64,000 nucleotides of DNA from an uncultured Saprospiraceae bacterium (GTDB lineage Bacteria; Bacteroidota; Bacteroidia; Chitinophagales; Saprospiraceae), in contig CALLAE010000009.1 in the NCBI GenBank assembly GCA_938002665.1, positions 1 through 64,000 on the forward strand. Reading direction: 5' to 3'. How positions within the stretch are numbered: position 1 is the stretch's first letter; every line of letters begins with the position of its first letter. The position numbers were made by a program, and so were the translations under genes. This document shows positions 35,633-44,162 of the stretch, in pieces. The notes beneath the pieces were generated by a model that saw only the letters and a list, made by a program, of their open reading frames with translations, was not told the DNA's origin and did not search any database.

Positions 35633-35732
35633 CTAAGGTCTTAAGGGGAATTTTTGAGCTATTAGGGAGTGAAATAGCTCTATTTGTCTAGTAAAAACGC
35701 TAATAAGGCCAGCTTTAGATATCTTCGAAGCT

Positions 35733-36986
35733 GTGATTACTATAATCAAAGTCGTCTTTGAGAGTTTCAGACAAGCCTTTAACTCTCTAGTAGGAAACAA
35801 GCTAAGGAGTTTTCTTTCTCTGGTAGGGATAACCATAGGCATCTTCTGTATCATCTCAGTTAAGTCTGCTGTAGATTCTCTTCAGAATAATGTGATGGAA
35901 GGTATCTCTGAGATAGGGTCTGGAGTAGTGTATGTAGAGAAGTATCCATGGAATGAAGATTGGGAGAATAATTATTTTAAATACATGAAGCGGCCTGATC
36001 CTGATTTTGAGGACTATGAAATGATCACTGAAAAATCTAAGTTGGCTGATAAAGCTTCATATTCTATTTTTCAAGGCGGCAAGACCATCAAATACAAGTC
36101 TAGTAGTGTTTCTGATATGACTGTGATGGGCAGTTCTTACGAGTTTCAGGAAATCCAAAGTTTGGATATAGAGAAGGGGAGATACTTTACGCTGTCAGAG
36201 TATTATTCTGGCGCCAATAAGATTATTCTGGGCAGCATTGCTGCTAATGAGCTTTTTGGCAATCTGGACCCTATCGGGAAGGAGGTCAAGCTATTTGGCC
36301 AGAATTACCAAGTCTTAGGGGTGCTGAAAGAAGAAGGAGAAAGCATGTTTAATTTCATGAATTTCGATGATGTCATCTGGGTCAGCCTCACTAATGCAAG
36401 AAGGTATATGAATATAAAGGATGGTAGAGGAGTAGGGGAGAGTCTCATGGTCAGAGCACGAAAAGGAATCTCCAATGAAGAACTCAAGAGCGAACTTGCA
36501 GGACTGCTAAGGGCGCACAGAAGACTAAGACCTAGGGATGCAGATAATTTCTCTCTGATGGAAATGTCATCGCTTAATCAGGTACTGGACGGCTTCTTTG
36601 GAACTTTAAATATCGCAGGGTTGGTGATCGGAGGCTTTGCGCTGATAGTTGGGATGTTTAGTGTGGCTAATATCATGTTTGTGTCCGTAAAGGAAAGGAC
36701 CAATATTATAGGAATAAAGAAAGCGTTAGGTGCTCAGAAGTTTATTATTCTTCTGGAGTTTCTCATAGAGGCGATAGTCCTGTGTCTGATAGGAGGGCTT
36801 ATAGGTCTTCTAGTTTCGTTTAGTGTGATAACCTTAATATCTAATGTGTTAGACTTTCAGATGGTCATGACGTTCAATAATGCTCTAGCTGGGATACTAG
36901 TATCTGTTTTTGTAGGAATCATTTCAGGAATTATCCCAGCCTATCTGGCCTCCCGATTGGACCCTGTGGTTGCTATAAGACAGTAA
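35733..36986 (+). CDS. MacB/FtsX-type ABC transporter permease
   Basis: The 417-residue protein has one N-terminal helix (SLVGNKLRSFLSLVGITIG, the typical MacB opening), a periplasmic domain (about 50-280) and a C-terminal FtsX core of three helices with VKERTNIIGIKKALGAQKFI, ending YLASRLDPVVAIRQ. Such proteins act with a separate ATPase in mechanotransmission, often for lipoprotein or antimicrobial export. No ATPase gene is adjacent. It begins at GTG 35733. Confidence 0.92.
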   Translation: MITIIKVVFESFRQAFNSLVGNKLRSFLSLVGITIGIFCIISVKSAVDSLQNNVMEGISEIGSGVVYVEKYPWNEDWENNYFKYMKRPDPDFEDYEMITEKSKLADKASYSIFQGGKTIKYKSSSVSDMTVMGSSYEFQEIQSLDIEKGRYFTLSEYYSGANKIILGSIAANELFGNLDPIGKEVKLFGQNYQVLGVLKEEGESMFNFMNFDDVIWVSLTNARRYMNIKDGRGVGESLMVRARKGISNEELKSELAGLLRAHRRLRPRDADNFSLMEMSSLNQVLDGFFGTLNIAGLVIGGFALIVGMFSVANIMFVSVKERTNIIGIKKALGAQKFIILLEFLIEAIVLCLIGGLIGLLVSFSVITLISNVLDFQMVMTFNNALAGILVSVFVGIISGIIPAYLASRLDPVVAIRQ

Positions 36987-37120
36987 ATGAAAGGCTAGAC
37001 AAATGATATATCAGTCTGGCGTTTAATGTGTCAGAATAATTTCATCAATTATATTCAAATACATACAATATTCTGAAAGCATAGTCGTTCTAAAGGCTCA
37101 ATGTCAATAAGGTATAATAA

Positions 37121-37155
37121 AAAAATGCCCCAGATTAAGAATCTAGGGCATTTTT
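37121..37155. terminator. Bidirectional terminator between the MacB-like permease and rplT
   Basis: AAATGCCC, a C-A mismatch and AGATT pair with AATCT and GGGCATTT around an AAG loop, with a T-run on both strands. It can end both the forward permease transcript and the reverse infC-rpmI-rplT transcript. Confidence 0.85.
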
Positions 37156-37185
37156 TATTGCTTTATCGTGTATAATACGTCTAGC

Positions 37186-37530
37186 TTATTTCACTTTAGC
37201 TACTATTGATTTGAAAGCAGCGGGCTCATTAAGTGCTAGATCTGCTAACACTTTTCTATTGAGTTGGATATCTGCTTTTTTAAGTCCATGCATGAATTTT
37301 GAGTAAGAAAGGCCTTCTTGTCTAGCTGCAGCATTGATTCTAGCAATCCACAATCTTCTGAAAGCTCTTTTCTTATTTCTTCTATCTCTGTATGCGTAAC
37401 TCCATGCTTTTTCTACTGCATTTTTAGCTACTGTATAGACTTTACTTCTTGCACCAAAATAACCTCTGGCTGATTTAAGGATTTTCTTCCTTCTTCTTCT
37501 GGATGCTACTGCGTTTACTGAACGTGGCAT
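37186..37530 (-). CDS. rplT: 50S ribosomal protein L20
   Basis: The 114-residue protein is L20: [20 protein letters not shown] and [20 protein letters not shown] at the basic N-terminus, then [20 protein letters not shown] and a globular C-terminal domain with VLADLAL. It binds 23S rRNA early in assembly. It is the last gene of infC-rpmI-rplT and is followed by a terminator. Confidence 0.98.
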   Translation of the reverse strand: MPRSVNAVASRRRRKKILKSARGYFGARSKVYTVAKNAVEKAWSYAYRDRRNKKRAFRRLWIARINAAARQEGLSYSKFMHGLKKADIQLNRKVLADLALNEPAAFKSIVAKVK

Positions 37531-37600
37531 ATTTATGATTTTTAAGAACTAAGGGCCTTTAGGTTTCTAAAGTCTTGACCTTAATTCGATTAAAAAATAA

Positions 37601-37795
37601 TTACTTACAAAGGAGGTTAAGGATTCTTTTAGTATCTGCTGTAGATACCAAAGTCGTTCCTGTCAGGTTAAGTTTAGCTTTTTTAGATCTCTTTCTGAGA
37701 AGGTGTCTCTTACCTGCTTGATTTCTCTTAATTTTACCTGATCCTGTCAGTTTAAATCTCTTCTTCGCACTTGAATGCGTCTTCATTTTAGGCAT
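37601..37795 (-). CDS. rpmI: 50S ribosomal protein L35
   Basis: The 64-residue basic protein has the L35 signature [20 protein letters not shown] and [14 protein letters not shown]. It lies between infC and rplT, the invariant bacterial order. Spacing to rplT is 70 bp and to infC about 100 bp. Confidence 0.98.
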   Translation of the reverse strand: MPKMKTHSSAKKRFKLTGSGKIKRNQAGKRHLLRKRSKKAKLNLTGTTLVSTADTKRILNLLCK

Positions 37796-37896
37796 AACTG
37801 CTTAATTTAGGGGTGCAAAATTACGATAAAATATGTTATTAAGCGCCGTATCAGAAGATATTACGGTAAGAAAAATAAGATAAGAGGTACTAAAGG

Positions 37897-38484
37897 TTAT
37901 TTTTTATTCTTCTTCAGAGGTGCAATCATCACAATCATCCTTCTACCCTCCATTTTCGGCAATTCCTCTGCAGCGCCTAACTCAGCTAGTTCATTGATGA
38001 ATTTCAATAATAATAGTTGACCTCTATCCTTGAAAACAATAGTTCTTCCTCTAAAGTGTACGTAAGCTTTGACCTTAGAACCTTCAGAGAGGAACTTTTG
38101 GGCATGCTTCAGTTTAAAGTTGAAATCATGCTCATCAGTGTTAGGACCGAACCGTATTTCCTTGATAACAGTCTTAACTGTCTTTGTCTTGATTTCCTTT
38201 TCCTTCTTTTTCTTGAGATATAGAAACTTGTTGTAGTCCTCTATCTTGGCTACTGGAGGGTCAGCCTTGGGGCTGATTTCTATGAGATCCATTTCCATTT
38301 CTTCTGCCCACTTGATGGCTTCTCGTGTACTATGGACCCCAGACTCTATTTTTTGGCCTGCTGCTTCGCTGATCTCGTCAAAATTTTCGCCGACCAAACG
38401 AATTCTAGGAACATTGATGTTTCCGTTTATTCTAAAATTAAATTTAGGTTGTGGTTTTTTGTGAAAGGATCTTCTTTTAGCCAA
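37897..38484 (-). CDS. infC: Translation initiation factor IF-3
   Basis: The 195-residue protein has both IF-3 halves: an N-domain with INGNINVPRIRLVGENFDEI and STREAIKWAEEMEMDLIEIS, a Lys-rich linker helix, and a C-domain with KTVIKEIRFGPNTDEHDF and GRRMIVMIAPLK. Compared with usual homologues there is a short insertion of about eight residues between RLVGEN and STREA. The start codon is TTG; no in-frame ATG is available nearby. Non-ATG starts are a known route of IF-3 autoregulation, where the codon is usually ATT. A TACCTTTG box inside a small inverted repeat lies about 45 bp upstream. Confidence 0.96.
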   Translation of the reverse strand: MAKRRSFHKKPQPKFNFRINGNINVPRIRLVGENFDEISEAAGQKIESGVHSTREAIKWAEEMEMDLIEISPKADPPVAKIEDYNKFLYLKKKKEKEIKTKTVKTVIKEIRFGPNTDEHDFNFKLKHAQKFLSEGSKVKAYVHFRGRTIVFKDRGQLLLLKFINELAELGAAEELPKMEGRRMIVMIAPLKKNKK

Positions 38485-38520
38485 ATGATGTTTTTTACTT
38501 AAATAATTTATTTAACACAG

Positions 38521-38541
38521 GTGTCTTACCAAAGGTAACAC
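38521..38541 (-). promoter_or_regulatory. infC promoter box within an inverted repeat
   Basis: On the reverse strand TACCTTTG (38537-38530) matches TAnnTTTG exactly. It is embedded in TTACC-TTT-GGTAA, with outer GTG/CAC bases that could extend the stem. The overlap suggests a regulatory site at the promoter, or a hairpin at the start of the mRNA. Confidence 0.45.
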
Positions 38542-38582
38542 ATCAATTCTTAATATTTGGAATTTCTTAAAATGTGATATTA

Positions 38583-41123
38583 CTAATCTTTAACGTCTTC
38601 AGAAGTAACATTAGTTGCTGATTTTATAACTATAGACGCCTTGTCCTTAGATAATACAGCTTTGAAACTTGTGCCTTCTTCAGGGTTTTCATTGAGAATG
38701 TATTCCGCCAGTGGGTCCTCTATGTATTTTTGTATAGCTCTATTCAGAGGTCTTGCTCCAAACTGAGGATCAAAACCCTTCTCTGCAACGAATTTCTTAG
38801 CAGTAGGCGTAAGGTTAAGTTTGTAACCCATATCCTCCAATCTCTTGTATAAATCTTTGAGTGCAATATCAATGATTTTAAAGATGTCTTCTTGTTCTAG
38901 GCTATTAAAGATGACGATATCATCTATCCTATTTAGAAACTCAGGAGAGAAGGTTTTCTTCAATGCTTTTTCTATTACGCCTTTTGAGTTGTCCTCTGCA
39001 GAATCTTTTCTTGCCTGAGTAGCAAACCCGACTCCTGTGCCGAAATCTTTGAGTTGACGTGCACCTATGTTAGAGGTCATGATGATCAAGGTATTCTTGA
39101 AATCAACTTTTCTTCCTAGACCATCAGTTAGCATACCATCATCGAACACTTGTAGCAACACATTGTATATATCAGGATGTGCTTTTTCTATTTCATCCAA
39201 GAGGATAACGGAGTAAGGCTTTCGTCTAACTTTCTCAGTCAGCTGACCGCCTTCTTCGTATCCTACATAACCTGGAGGCGCTCCTATGAGTCTACTCAGG
39301 GAGAATTTCTCCATGTACTCTGTCATGTCCACTCTTATAAGTGCATCATCTGAGTCAAATACATGCTTGGCTAAGGCCTTCGCTAGTTCTGTTTTCCCTA
39401 CACCAGTAGGCCCTAAGAATATGAAAGTCCCTATCGGTTTAGAAGGATCCTTGAGGCCTAATCTGTTCCTCTGTATAGCTTTGGTAATTTTATCTACGGC
39501 ACTATCTTGACCTATGATATGCTTCTTGAGCTTATCAGCCATCGCGACCAACTTCTTATTCTCTTTTTGGGCAACTTTGGTCACTGGTATACCAGTAATC
39601 ATTGCCACTACTTCTGCTATATCTTCCTCATTTACAGGATATTTAGCTTGCTTAGACTCTTCTTCCCATTCCTTCTTAGAGTCACTGAGTTTTTTGATCA
39701 GCTTAGATTCTTGGTCTCTGAGGTCCGCAGCTTTTTCATACTGCTGGTTCTTTACAGCTTGATTTTTAAGCTCCTTGACACCTTCTATCTTTGCTTCTAG
39801 ATCCTCAATGTATTTAGGGACATGTATGTTTTTGAGATGTGTCCTTGCACCTACTTCATCCAGTACATCTATAGCTTTATCTGGCAAAAATCTATCAGTG
39901 ATATATCTGGTACTCAGTTTTACACAAGCCTTGATTGCTTCATCAGAATACTCGACATTGTGAAAGTCCTCGTACTTGGGTTTGATATTCTGAAGGATAT
40001 GTACTGCTTCTTCTGGTGAAGGTGGTTCTACAAGTACTTTTTGGAATCTTCTATCTAGAGCACCATCTTTCTCTATGTATTGTCTGTATTCATCAAGGGT
40101 AGAAGCGCCTATTACTTGTAGCTCTCCTCTTGCAAGAGCAGGCTTAAAGATGTTAGAAGCATCTAGAGAGCCAGTGGCGCCTCCCGCACCTACTATCGTA
40201 TGTATTTCATCTATGAAGACAATGACATCTCTAGTCTTTTCCAGTTCATTCATAATCGCTTTCATCCGCTCCTCAAACTGTCCTCTGTACTTGGTTCCAG
40301 CAACTAGAGCGGCCAAGTCTAACATGACTATTTTTTTGTCAAAGAGGGTTCTACTGACCTTTTTCTGATTTATCCTGAGTGCCAGACCTTCAGCAATAGC
40401 TGTCTTACCTACACCAGGTTCTCCTATCAGTATAGGGTTGTTTTTCTTTCTTCTACTCAGTATCTGAGAGACTCTCTCTATTTCAGTTTCTCGACCGATA
40501 ATAGGATCTAGCTTTCCTTCCTCAGCCAATTTAGTGACATCTCTACCGAAGTTATCCAATACAGGTGTACGCGATTTAGAATTACTTTTTCTTCTACTAA
40601 ATGATTCTTCTCTATCATCATCTAGAGGAAGGTCAGAATCACTGGAAGAGGTTATATCTGTATAGTTCGAGGAAGTATCTTCTTGGTTCACGTACTCTAG
40701 TTCATTTTTGTAAATCGCATAATCCACCTCAAACTCATCTAGAATTTTTGTGGCACTATTATCACTCATCTTGAGTATAGAAAGCATGATGTGCTCAGGA
40801 TTAATTTCTTCTTGCTTCATGGATTTTGCTTCTAGAAAAGACACCTTCAATGCTTTTTCTGCATGTTTGTTTAAAGGGATACTGCCTACATTGAGTTGAG
40901 ACTCAGCGCCTCTTTTATTTTGTACAGCAGACTCTATTTTGTACTTCAGCTCATATAGATCTACATCCAGAGAATCTAATACCCGTATGGCAAGACTCTC
41001 TTTATCTTTTATCATGCCCAGTAAAAGATGCTCTGTCCCTATAAAGTCATTACCTAATCTAATGGCTTCATCGCGACTAAGAGATATAATCTTCTTTACC
41101 TTGGGTGAAAACTTACTATTCAT
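38583..41123 (-). CDS. clpC: ATP-dependent Clp protease ATP-binding subunit ClpC
   Basis: The 846-residue Hsp100 unfoldase has an N-domain with two Clp repeats (SRDEAIRLGNDFIGTEHLLL and its second copy near residue 85). A first AAA module follows with Walker A GEPGVGKT and FIDEIHTIVGAGG, then a UVR-like coiled coil (KNQAVKNQQYEKAADLRDQE), and a second AAA module with GPTGVGKTELAKAL and SRLIGAPPGYVGYEEGG. This arrangement with the UVR motif marks ClpC rather than ClpA or ClpB. It feeds substrates to ClpP, whose gene is not in the window. No CtsR or McsB gene is adjacent. Confidence 0.96.
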   Translation of the reverse strand: MNSKFSPKVKKIISLSRDEAIRLGNDFIGTEHLLLGMIKDKESLAIRVLDSLDVDLYELKYKIESAVQNKRGAESQLNVGSIPLNKHAEKALKVSFLEAKSMKQEEINPEHIMLSILKMSDNSATKILDEFEVDYAIYKNELEYVNQEDTSSNYTDITSSSDSDLPLDDDREESFSRRKSNSKSRTPVLDNFGRDVTKLAEEGKLDPIIGRETEIERVSQILSRRKKNNPILIGEPGVGKTAIAEGLALRINQKKVSRTLFDKKIVMLDLAALVAGTKYRGQFEERMKAIMNELEKTRDVIVFIDEIHTIVGAGGATGSLDASNIFKPALARGELQVIGASTLDEYRQYIEKDGALDRRFQKVLVEPPSPEEAVHILQNIKPKYEDFHNVEYSDEAIKACVKLSTRYITDRFLPDKAIDVLDEVGARTHLKNIHVPKYIEDLEAKIEGVKELKNQAVKNQQYEKAADLRDQESKLIKKLSDSKKEWEEESKQAKYPVNEEDIAEVVAMITGIPVTKVAQKENKKLVAMADKLKKHIIGQDSAVDKITKAIQRNRLGLKDPSKPIGTFIFLGPTGVGKTELAKALAKHVFDSDDALIRVDMTEYMEKFSLSRLIGAPPGYVGYEEGGQLTEKVRRKPYSVILLDEIEKAHPDIYNVLLQVFDDGMLTDGLGRKVDFKNTLIIMTSNIGARQLKDFGTGVGFATQARKDSAEDNSKGVIEKALKKTFSPEFLNRIDDIVIFNSLEQEDIFKIIDIALKDLYKRLEDMGYKLNLTPTAKKFVAEKGFDPQFGARPLNRAIQKYIEDPLAEYILNENPEEGTSFKAVLSKDKASIVIKSATNVTSEDVKD

Positions 41124-41522
41124 CTAAATAATTTATCCTTTAAACATTCTTAGGTCAATTAAGTCCTTTGTATTGACAAGTTTCACAATTAATTAACCTG
41201 AAATCTGTGCAGAGACACGATAGAAAACTAAAGAAACGGCAATAAAGTTAATATTATAAAAGGGATTAATATAAACCCCTTCGACATCTATTAAAGTGCT
41301 AAAAATCATTCCACATCCACTTAAAATGCCAAGATGGCATTGCTAATATCAATTTAGTAGTATTAACGGCTAAATACAATGTATTTTATAGTTAATCCGA
41401 CTATTGAGTAGCCTCGATTGGTAATTATGGCAGATTGTATGCAAAATTGGTCTGTATCAATTAATTTTGCTCCCCCTCTGTAAAAAGGTGATAATACCCC
41501 AAGATAGGGCAAATGACGTATT
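41124..41522. other. 399-bp divergent intergenic region between clpC and the STAS gene
   Basis: I see no credible gene here. It should contain both divergent promoters. An exact TAATTTTG box (41462-41469) faces the STAS gene. A perfect 7-bp hairpin, AATGCCA-AGA-TGGCATT (41325-41341), lies near the middle and could be an operator. The rest is A/T-rich. Confidence 0.45.
41462..41469 (+). promoter_or_regulatory. Possible -7 box of the STAS/RNase Z unit
   Basis: TAATTTTG matches TAnnTTTG exactly and lies 53 bp ahead of the ATG at 41523. The nearest TTG upstream is not at the best spacing. Confidence 0.4.
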
Positions 41523-41900
41523 ATGAAATTTGTAATAGATAAGCAGGAGAAATACTCACTTCTTCAACTTAATGAAGATAATCTCAATTCTTTGATAGCT
41601 CCTGACCTCAAGTCTGAGTTCGTTTTCTTATGTAACGAAGGAGTAAAAAATCTGATCTTAGATCTATCTGGTGTGAAGTACGTAGACTCATCTGGTCTGA
41701 GTGCCATCCTTACTGCTAACAGGTTATGGAATGACCAAGGTACTTTCGTATTAACTGGCATTGCACATCCTAGTGTTCAGAAGCTGATAGAAATTTCAAG
41801 ATTGGAAACAATTTTCAAAATAATACCTACTGTAGAAGAGTCCATAGATTTCATATTTATGGAAGAAATAGAAAAGGAACTCAGCTCTGAGCAAGAGTAA
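41523..41900 (+). CDS. STAS-domain protein (anti-sigma factor antagonist type)
   Basis: The 125-residue protein is a single STAS domain with the phospho-Ser motif VKYVDSSGLSAIL, as in SpoIIAA/RsbV. It may bind a partner-switching kinase, although no serine kinase or phosphatase gene is adjacent. Alternatively it may be one of the Bacteroidota STAS proteins linked to lipid or membrane transport. The C-terminus is acidic. The next gene (RNase Z) starts 17 bp later, suggesting co-transcription. Confidence 0.88.
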   Translation: MKFVIDKQEKYSLLQLNEDNLNSLIAPDLKSEFVFLCNEGVKNLILDLSGVKYVDSSGLSAILTANRLWNDQGTFVLTGIAHPSVQKLIEISRLETIFKIIPTVEESIDFIFMEEIEKELSSEQE

Positions 41901-41917
41901 GCTTCAATAATAGAAAA

Positions 41918-42835
41918 GTGGGAAATAAATTTGAGTTGACTATTCTTGGTAGCAACTCTGCTATGCCGGCCTATGGTAGATGGCCCACGAGTCAAGTCCT
42001 CAATATAGCTAACCAGCTCATTCTCATAGACTGCGGTGAAGGTTGTCAGATGAGAATGCTACAATATAAGATCAAGAAATCTAAGATCTCGCATGTGCTC
42101 ATCAGCCATCTTCATGGGGATCACATCTATGGACTTCCCGGATTTCTGGGATCACTTTCTCATCTGTCAAGAAAGAATCCACTATATCTCTATGGTCCTA
42201 AAGGACTGAAAGAATACCTTGAGGTGGTTTTCAAATTAAGCGAAGCTCATTTTTCTTTTGAACTCATTATCAATGAATTAGAGCATGGTGATAATATGGA
42301 AATAGTCCGTAATGATCAGTTTAGTATTATGGCTTTTCCTGTGGCACATCGCGTTTCTACCTATGGATACTTGATAAAAGAAAACCAGTCAGAAAAGAAT
42401 ATACGGACAGCAGCTATAGCAGAATACAAGCTGAAGATAGATGAAATAAAAGGAGCAAAAAGGGGAGAGGATATTCTGCGAGAGGACCAGCTAATTAAAA
42501 ACTCTCAACTTACCCTTCCGCAGTCGAAGCCTAGAAGTTATGCTTACTGTGCAGATACCTGTGTAAAGGGATGGAAAAAGGAGCAGCTTAGGGGAGTCAG
42601 CTTGATGTATTTTGAAACTACTTACTTACATGACCTAGTGGAACTGGCACATGAGAGAGGGCATACAACAGCTAAGGAGGCAGGTAGCTTAGCGAGGCAG
42701 TTAGATGTAGAGCAACTTATTATAGGTCATTATTCCAGTAGATATAAAGAAGTAACTCACTTATTGGAGGAGGCTCAAGCTGAGTTCCACAACGTCCAAG
42801 GCGGGTATGATGGATTTATATTGAATATTGATTAA
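41918..42835 (+). CDS. rnz: Ribonuclease Z (tRNA 3' endonuclease)
   Basis: The 305-residue protein has the long-known RNase Z pattern: LTILGSNSAMPAYGRWPTSQ, LIDCGEGCQMRMLQY, the zinc motif SHLHGDHIYGLPG, AYCADTC, ELAHERGHTTAKEAG and a final HYSSRY. It cuts the 3' trailer of tRNA precursors. Notably the only tRNA gene of the window, tRNA-Lys, lies directly downstream and has no encoded CCA, so it needs this activity. It starts at GTG 41918. Confidence 0.93.
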   Translation: MGNKFELTILGSNSAMPAYGRWPTSQVLNIANQLILIDCGEGCQMRMLQYKIKKSKISHVLISHLHGDHIYGLPGFLGSLSHLSRKNPLYLYGPKGLKEYLEVVFKLSEAHFSFELIINELEHGDNMEIVRNDQFSIMAFPVAHRVSTYGYLIKENQSEKNIRTAAIAEYKLKIDEIKGAKRGEDILREDQLIKNSQLTLPQSKPRSYAYCADTCVKGWKKEQLRGVSLMYFETTYLHDLVELAHERGHTTAKEAGSLARQLDVEQLIIGHYSSRYKEVTHLLEEAQAEFHNVQGGYDGFILNID

Positions 42836-42853
42836 AACTTTCTGCTCCTCAAG

Positions 42854-42883
42854 TTGCTAATAATAAAATAGGATTTATCTTTG
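42854..42883 (+). promoter_or_regulatory. Promoter of tRNA-Lys
   Basis: TTG (42854-42856), a 19-bp spacer and TATCTTTG (42876-42883) fit the Bacteroidota promoter closely. The tRNA begins 18 bp after the -7 box. Confidence 0.7.
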
Positions 42884-42900
42884 CACAACTTTTTAAGGAA

Positions 42901-42973
42901 GGTCGGTTAGCTCAGCTGGTAGAGCAACGCCCTTTTAAGGCGTGGGTCCTGGGTTCGAACCCCAGACCGGCTA
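42901..42973 (+). tRNA. tRNA-Lys (anticodon TTT)
   Basis: The 73-base cloverleaf folds completely: acceptor GGTCGGT with ACCGGCT, D-stem GCTC/GAGC, anticodon stem ACGCC/GGCGT around CTTTTAA, T-stem CTGGG/CCCAG with loop TTCGAAC, discriminator A. The acceptor stem has wobble pairs at positions 1-72 (G-U) and 3-70 (U-G). CCA is not encoded. It has a strong upstream promoter and a hairpin directly after it. Confidence 0.96.
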
Positions 42974-42976
42974 CTG

Positions 42977-43009
42977 AAGCCCTCTCAATCTAGAATTGTG
43001 AGGGCTTTG
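42977..43009. terminator. Hairpin terminator after tRNA-Lys
   Basis: AAGCCCTC and GAGGGCTT form a perfect 8-bp stem, extended by four more pairs (CAAT/ATTG) beyond one mismatch. The T-run after it is short (TTTG). It lies between the tRNA and the convergent mobA stop and may serve both. Confidence 0.65.
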
Positions 43010-43010
43010 T

Positions 43011-44162
43011 CTATCCAGAGAAAAGAATTTCAAGTTGTCTTTTGGCCAAGTCTCTAGATTCTGGATCATTGACATTGGTCAGATGTATAGGATCGTCCAA
43101 GTGTATTTCTTCTATGTCGCTATTAATCAGCACCTTACGAGGACAGGAAAAGCCACGACTTAGATATTCTAGCAGCTGTGGGTAGGCCTTCGGCTCCCAG
43201 ATGGTAATAAGTGGTTCTGGAAATTGTGTAACTGGATTGTGAAAACAAGTAGCCAATTTCTGTGGATTTCTTTTCGACACTAATTTTTTTATAGTGGCTT
43301 TATCCAGATAAGGTAAGTCACAAGCGAGGGTCAGCCAGGCGGTATTAGGGTGCTCCCTGAATGCAGATAAGATACCTCCATAAGGTCCTAGATTAGAAAA
43401 AGTATCATAGAGTTTCGGGAAGCTGGTTTCTATTAATTCATCTTGATTTTCCCTGCAAGAGATAAATGTCCGGTTGCAGAAGTCTTGCACTAGATGAGCC
43501 TCATACTCTCGTTGGGGACGGTCATGGTATTCTATGTCGCCTTTATCTCTACCCATTCTTTGGCTTTTACCACCTGCTAAGATGAGACCATAGAGGGGAG
43601 GTATACTCATATTATAGTCTTCCATAATAGCCTTACTGATCTTCTCTATCTGGTCTAACCTGAAGATCTGTATATCCTCTTTTTCTTTGATTAGATCAAG
43701 AACGAAGTCATGTATGTCGTCAGAGGATCGCTGGAGTAGTATTATTTTGATATCAGTAAGTCGGTCAATTTTTTTACTGAGAGATTCCTTTTTCTCTTCA
43801 GTTATTATCACGATTTGTTTCGCTCCTAGAAAGTGATTCCCATTAATCAGAGCAAGGTCTGTATCTGATAATAGTTTTCTATAGCTGGGGTCTATATCAG
43901 TTTGGTTAGTGCTGATCTTACTATGAGAAATTTTATCTAGAATATTGACATGGAAGTTATTGTCTTTTCTTCCCTTTTTGTGAGCAGCATTGAGCAAACC
44001 TAAGCGCATGTTAGAAGGCAAGCTTGTGCTCAGGTCATCCATTAACTTTTCGATGATCTCACAAGGTGCTCCTATGATAGCCCATTCATTTCTATGATAC
44101 TTGCCGCCTTCTGGCTTGGCTAAGGTGTTATGTTTAGATTTTTTAGCTTTTTTCAAAATCAC
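43011..44162 (-). CDS. Molybdenum cofactor guanylyltransferase-like protein with N-terminal extension
   Basis: The 383-residue protein has a MobA-type nucleotidyltransferase domain in its second half (from about residue 193): LILAGGKSQRMGRDKGDIEY, GPYGGILSAF and LACDLPYLDKATI. The first 190 or so residues resemble a MobB-like or regulatory domain (NEWAIIGAPCEIIEKLMDDL) that accompanies MobA in Bacteroidota. It probably attaches a nucleotide to molybdopterin, with the N-terminal part of unknown role. It starts at GTG and overlaps the moaC end by 20 bp, so the two are translationally coupled. Confidence 0.82.
   Translation of the reverse strand: MILKKAKKSKHNTLAKPEGGKYHRNEWAIIGAPCEIIEKLMDDLSTSLPSNMRLGLLNAAHKKGRKDNNFHVNILDKISHSKISTNQTDIDPSYRKLLSDTDLALINGNHFLGAKQIVIITEEKKESLSKKIDRLTDIKIILLQRSSDDIHDFVLDLIKEKEDIQIFRLDQIEKISKAIMEDYNMSIPPLYGLILAGGKSQRMGRDKGDIEYHDRPQREYEAHLVQDFCNRTFISCRENQDELIETSFPKLYDTFSNLGPYGGILSAFREHPNTAWLTLACDLPYLDKATIKKLVSKRNPQKLATCFHNPVTQFPEPLITIWEPKAYPQLLEYLSRGFSCPRKVLINSDIEEIHLDDPIHLTNVNDPESRDLAKRQLEILFSG

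Noticed and set aside
39507-40368. Clustered forward open frames opposite clpC
   Set aside because: ClpC is a complete, strongly conserved gene on the reverse strand; the forward frames are hydrophobic mirror products.
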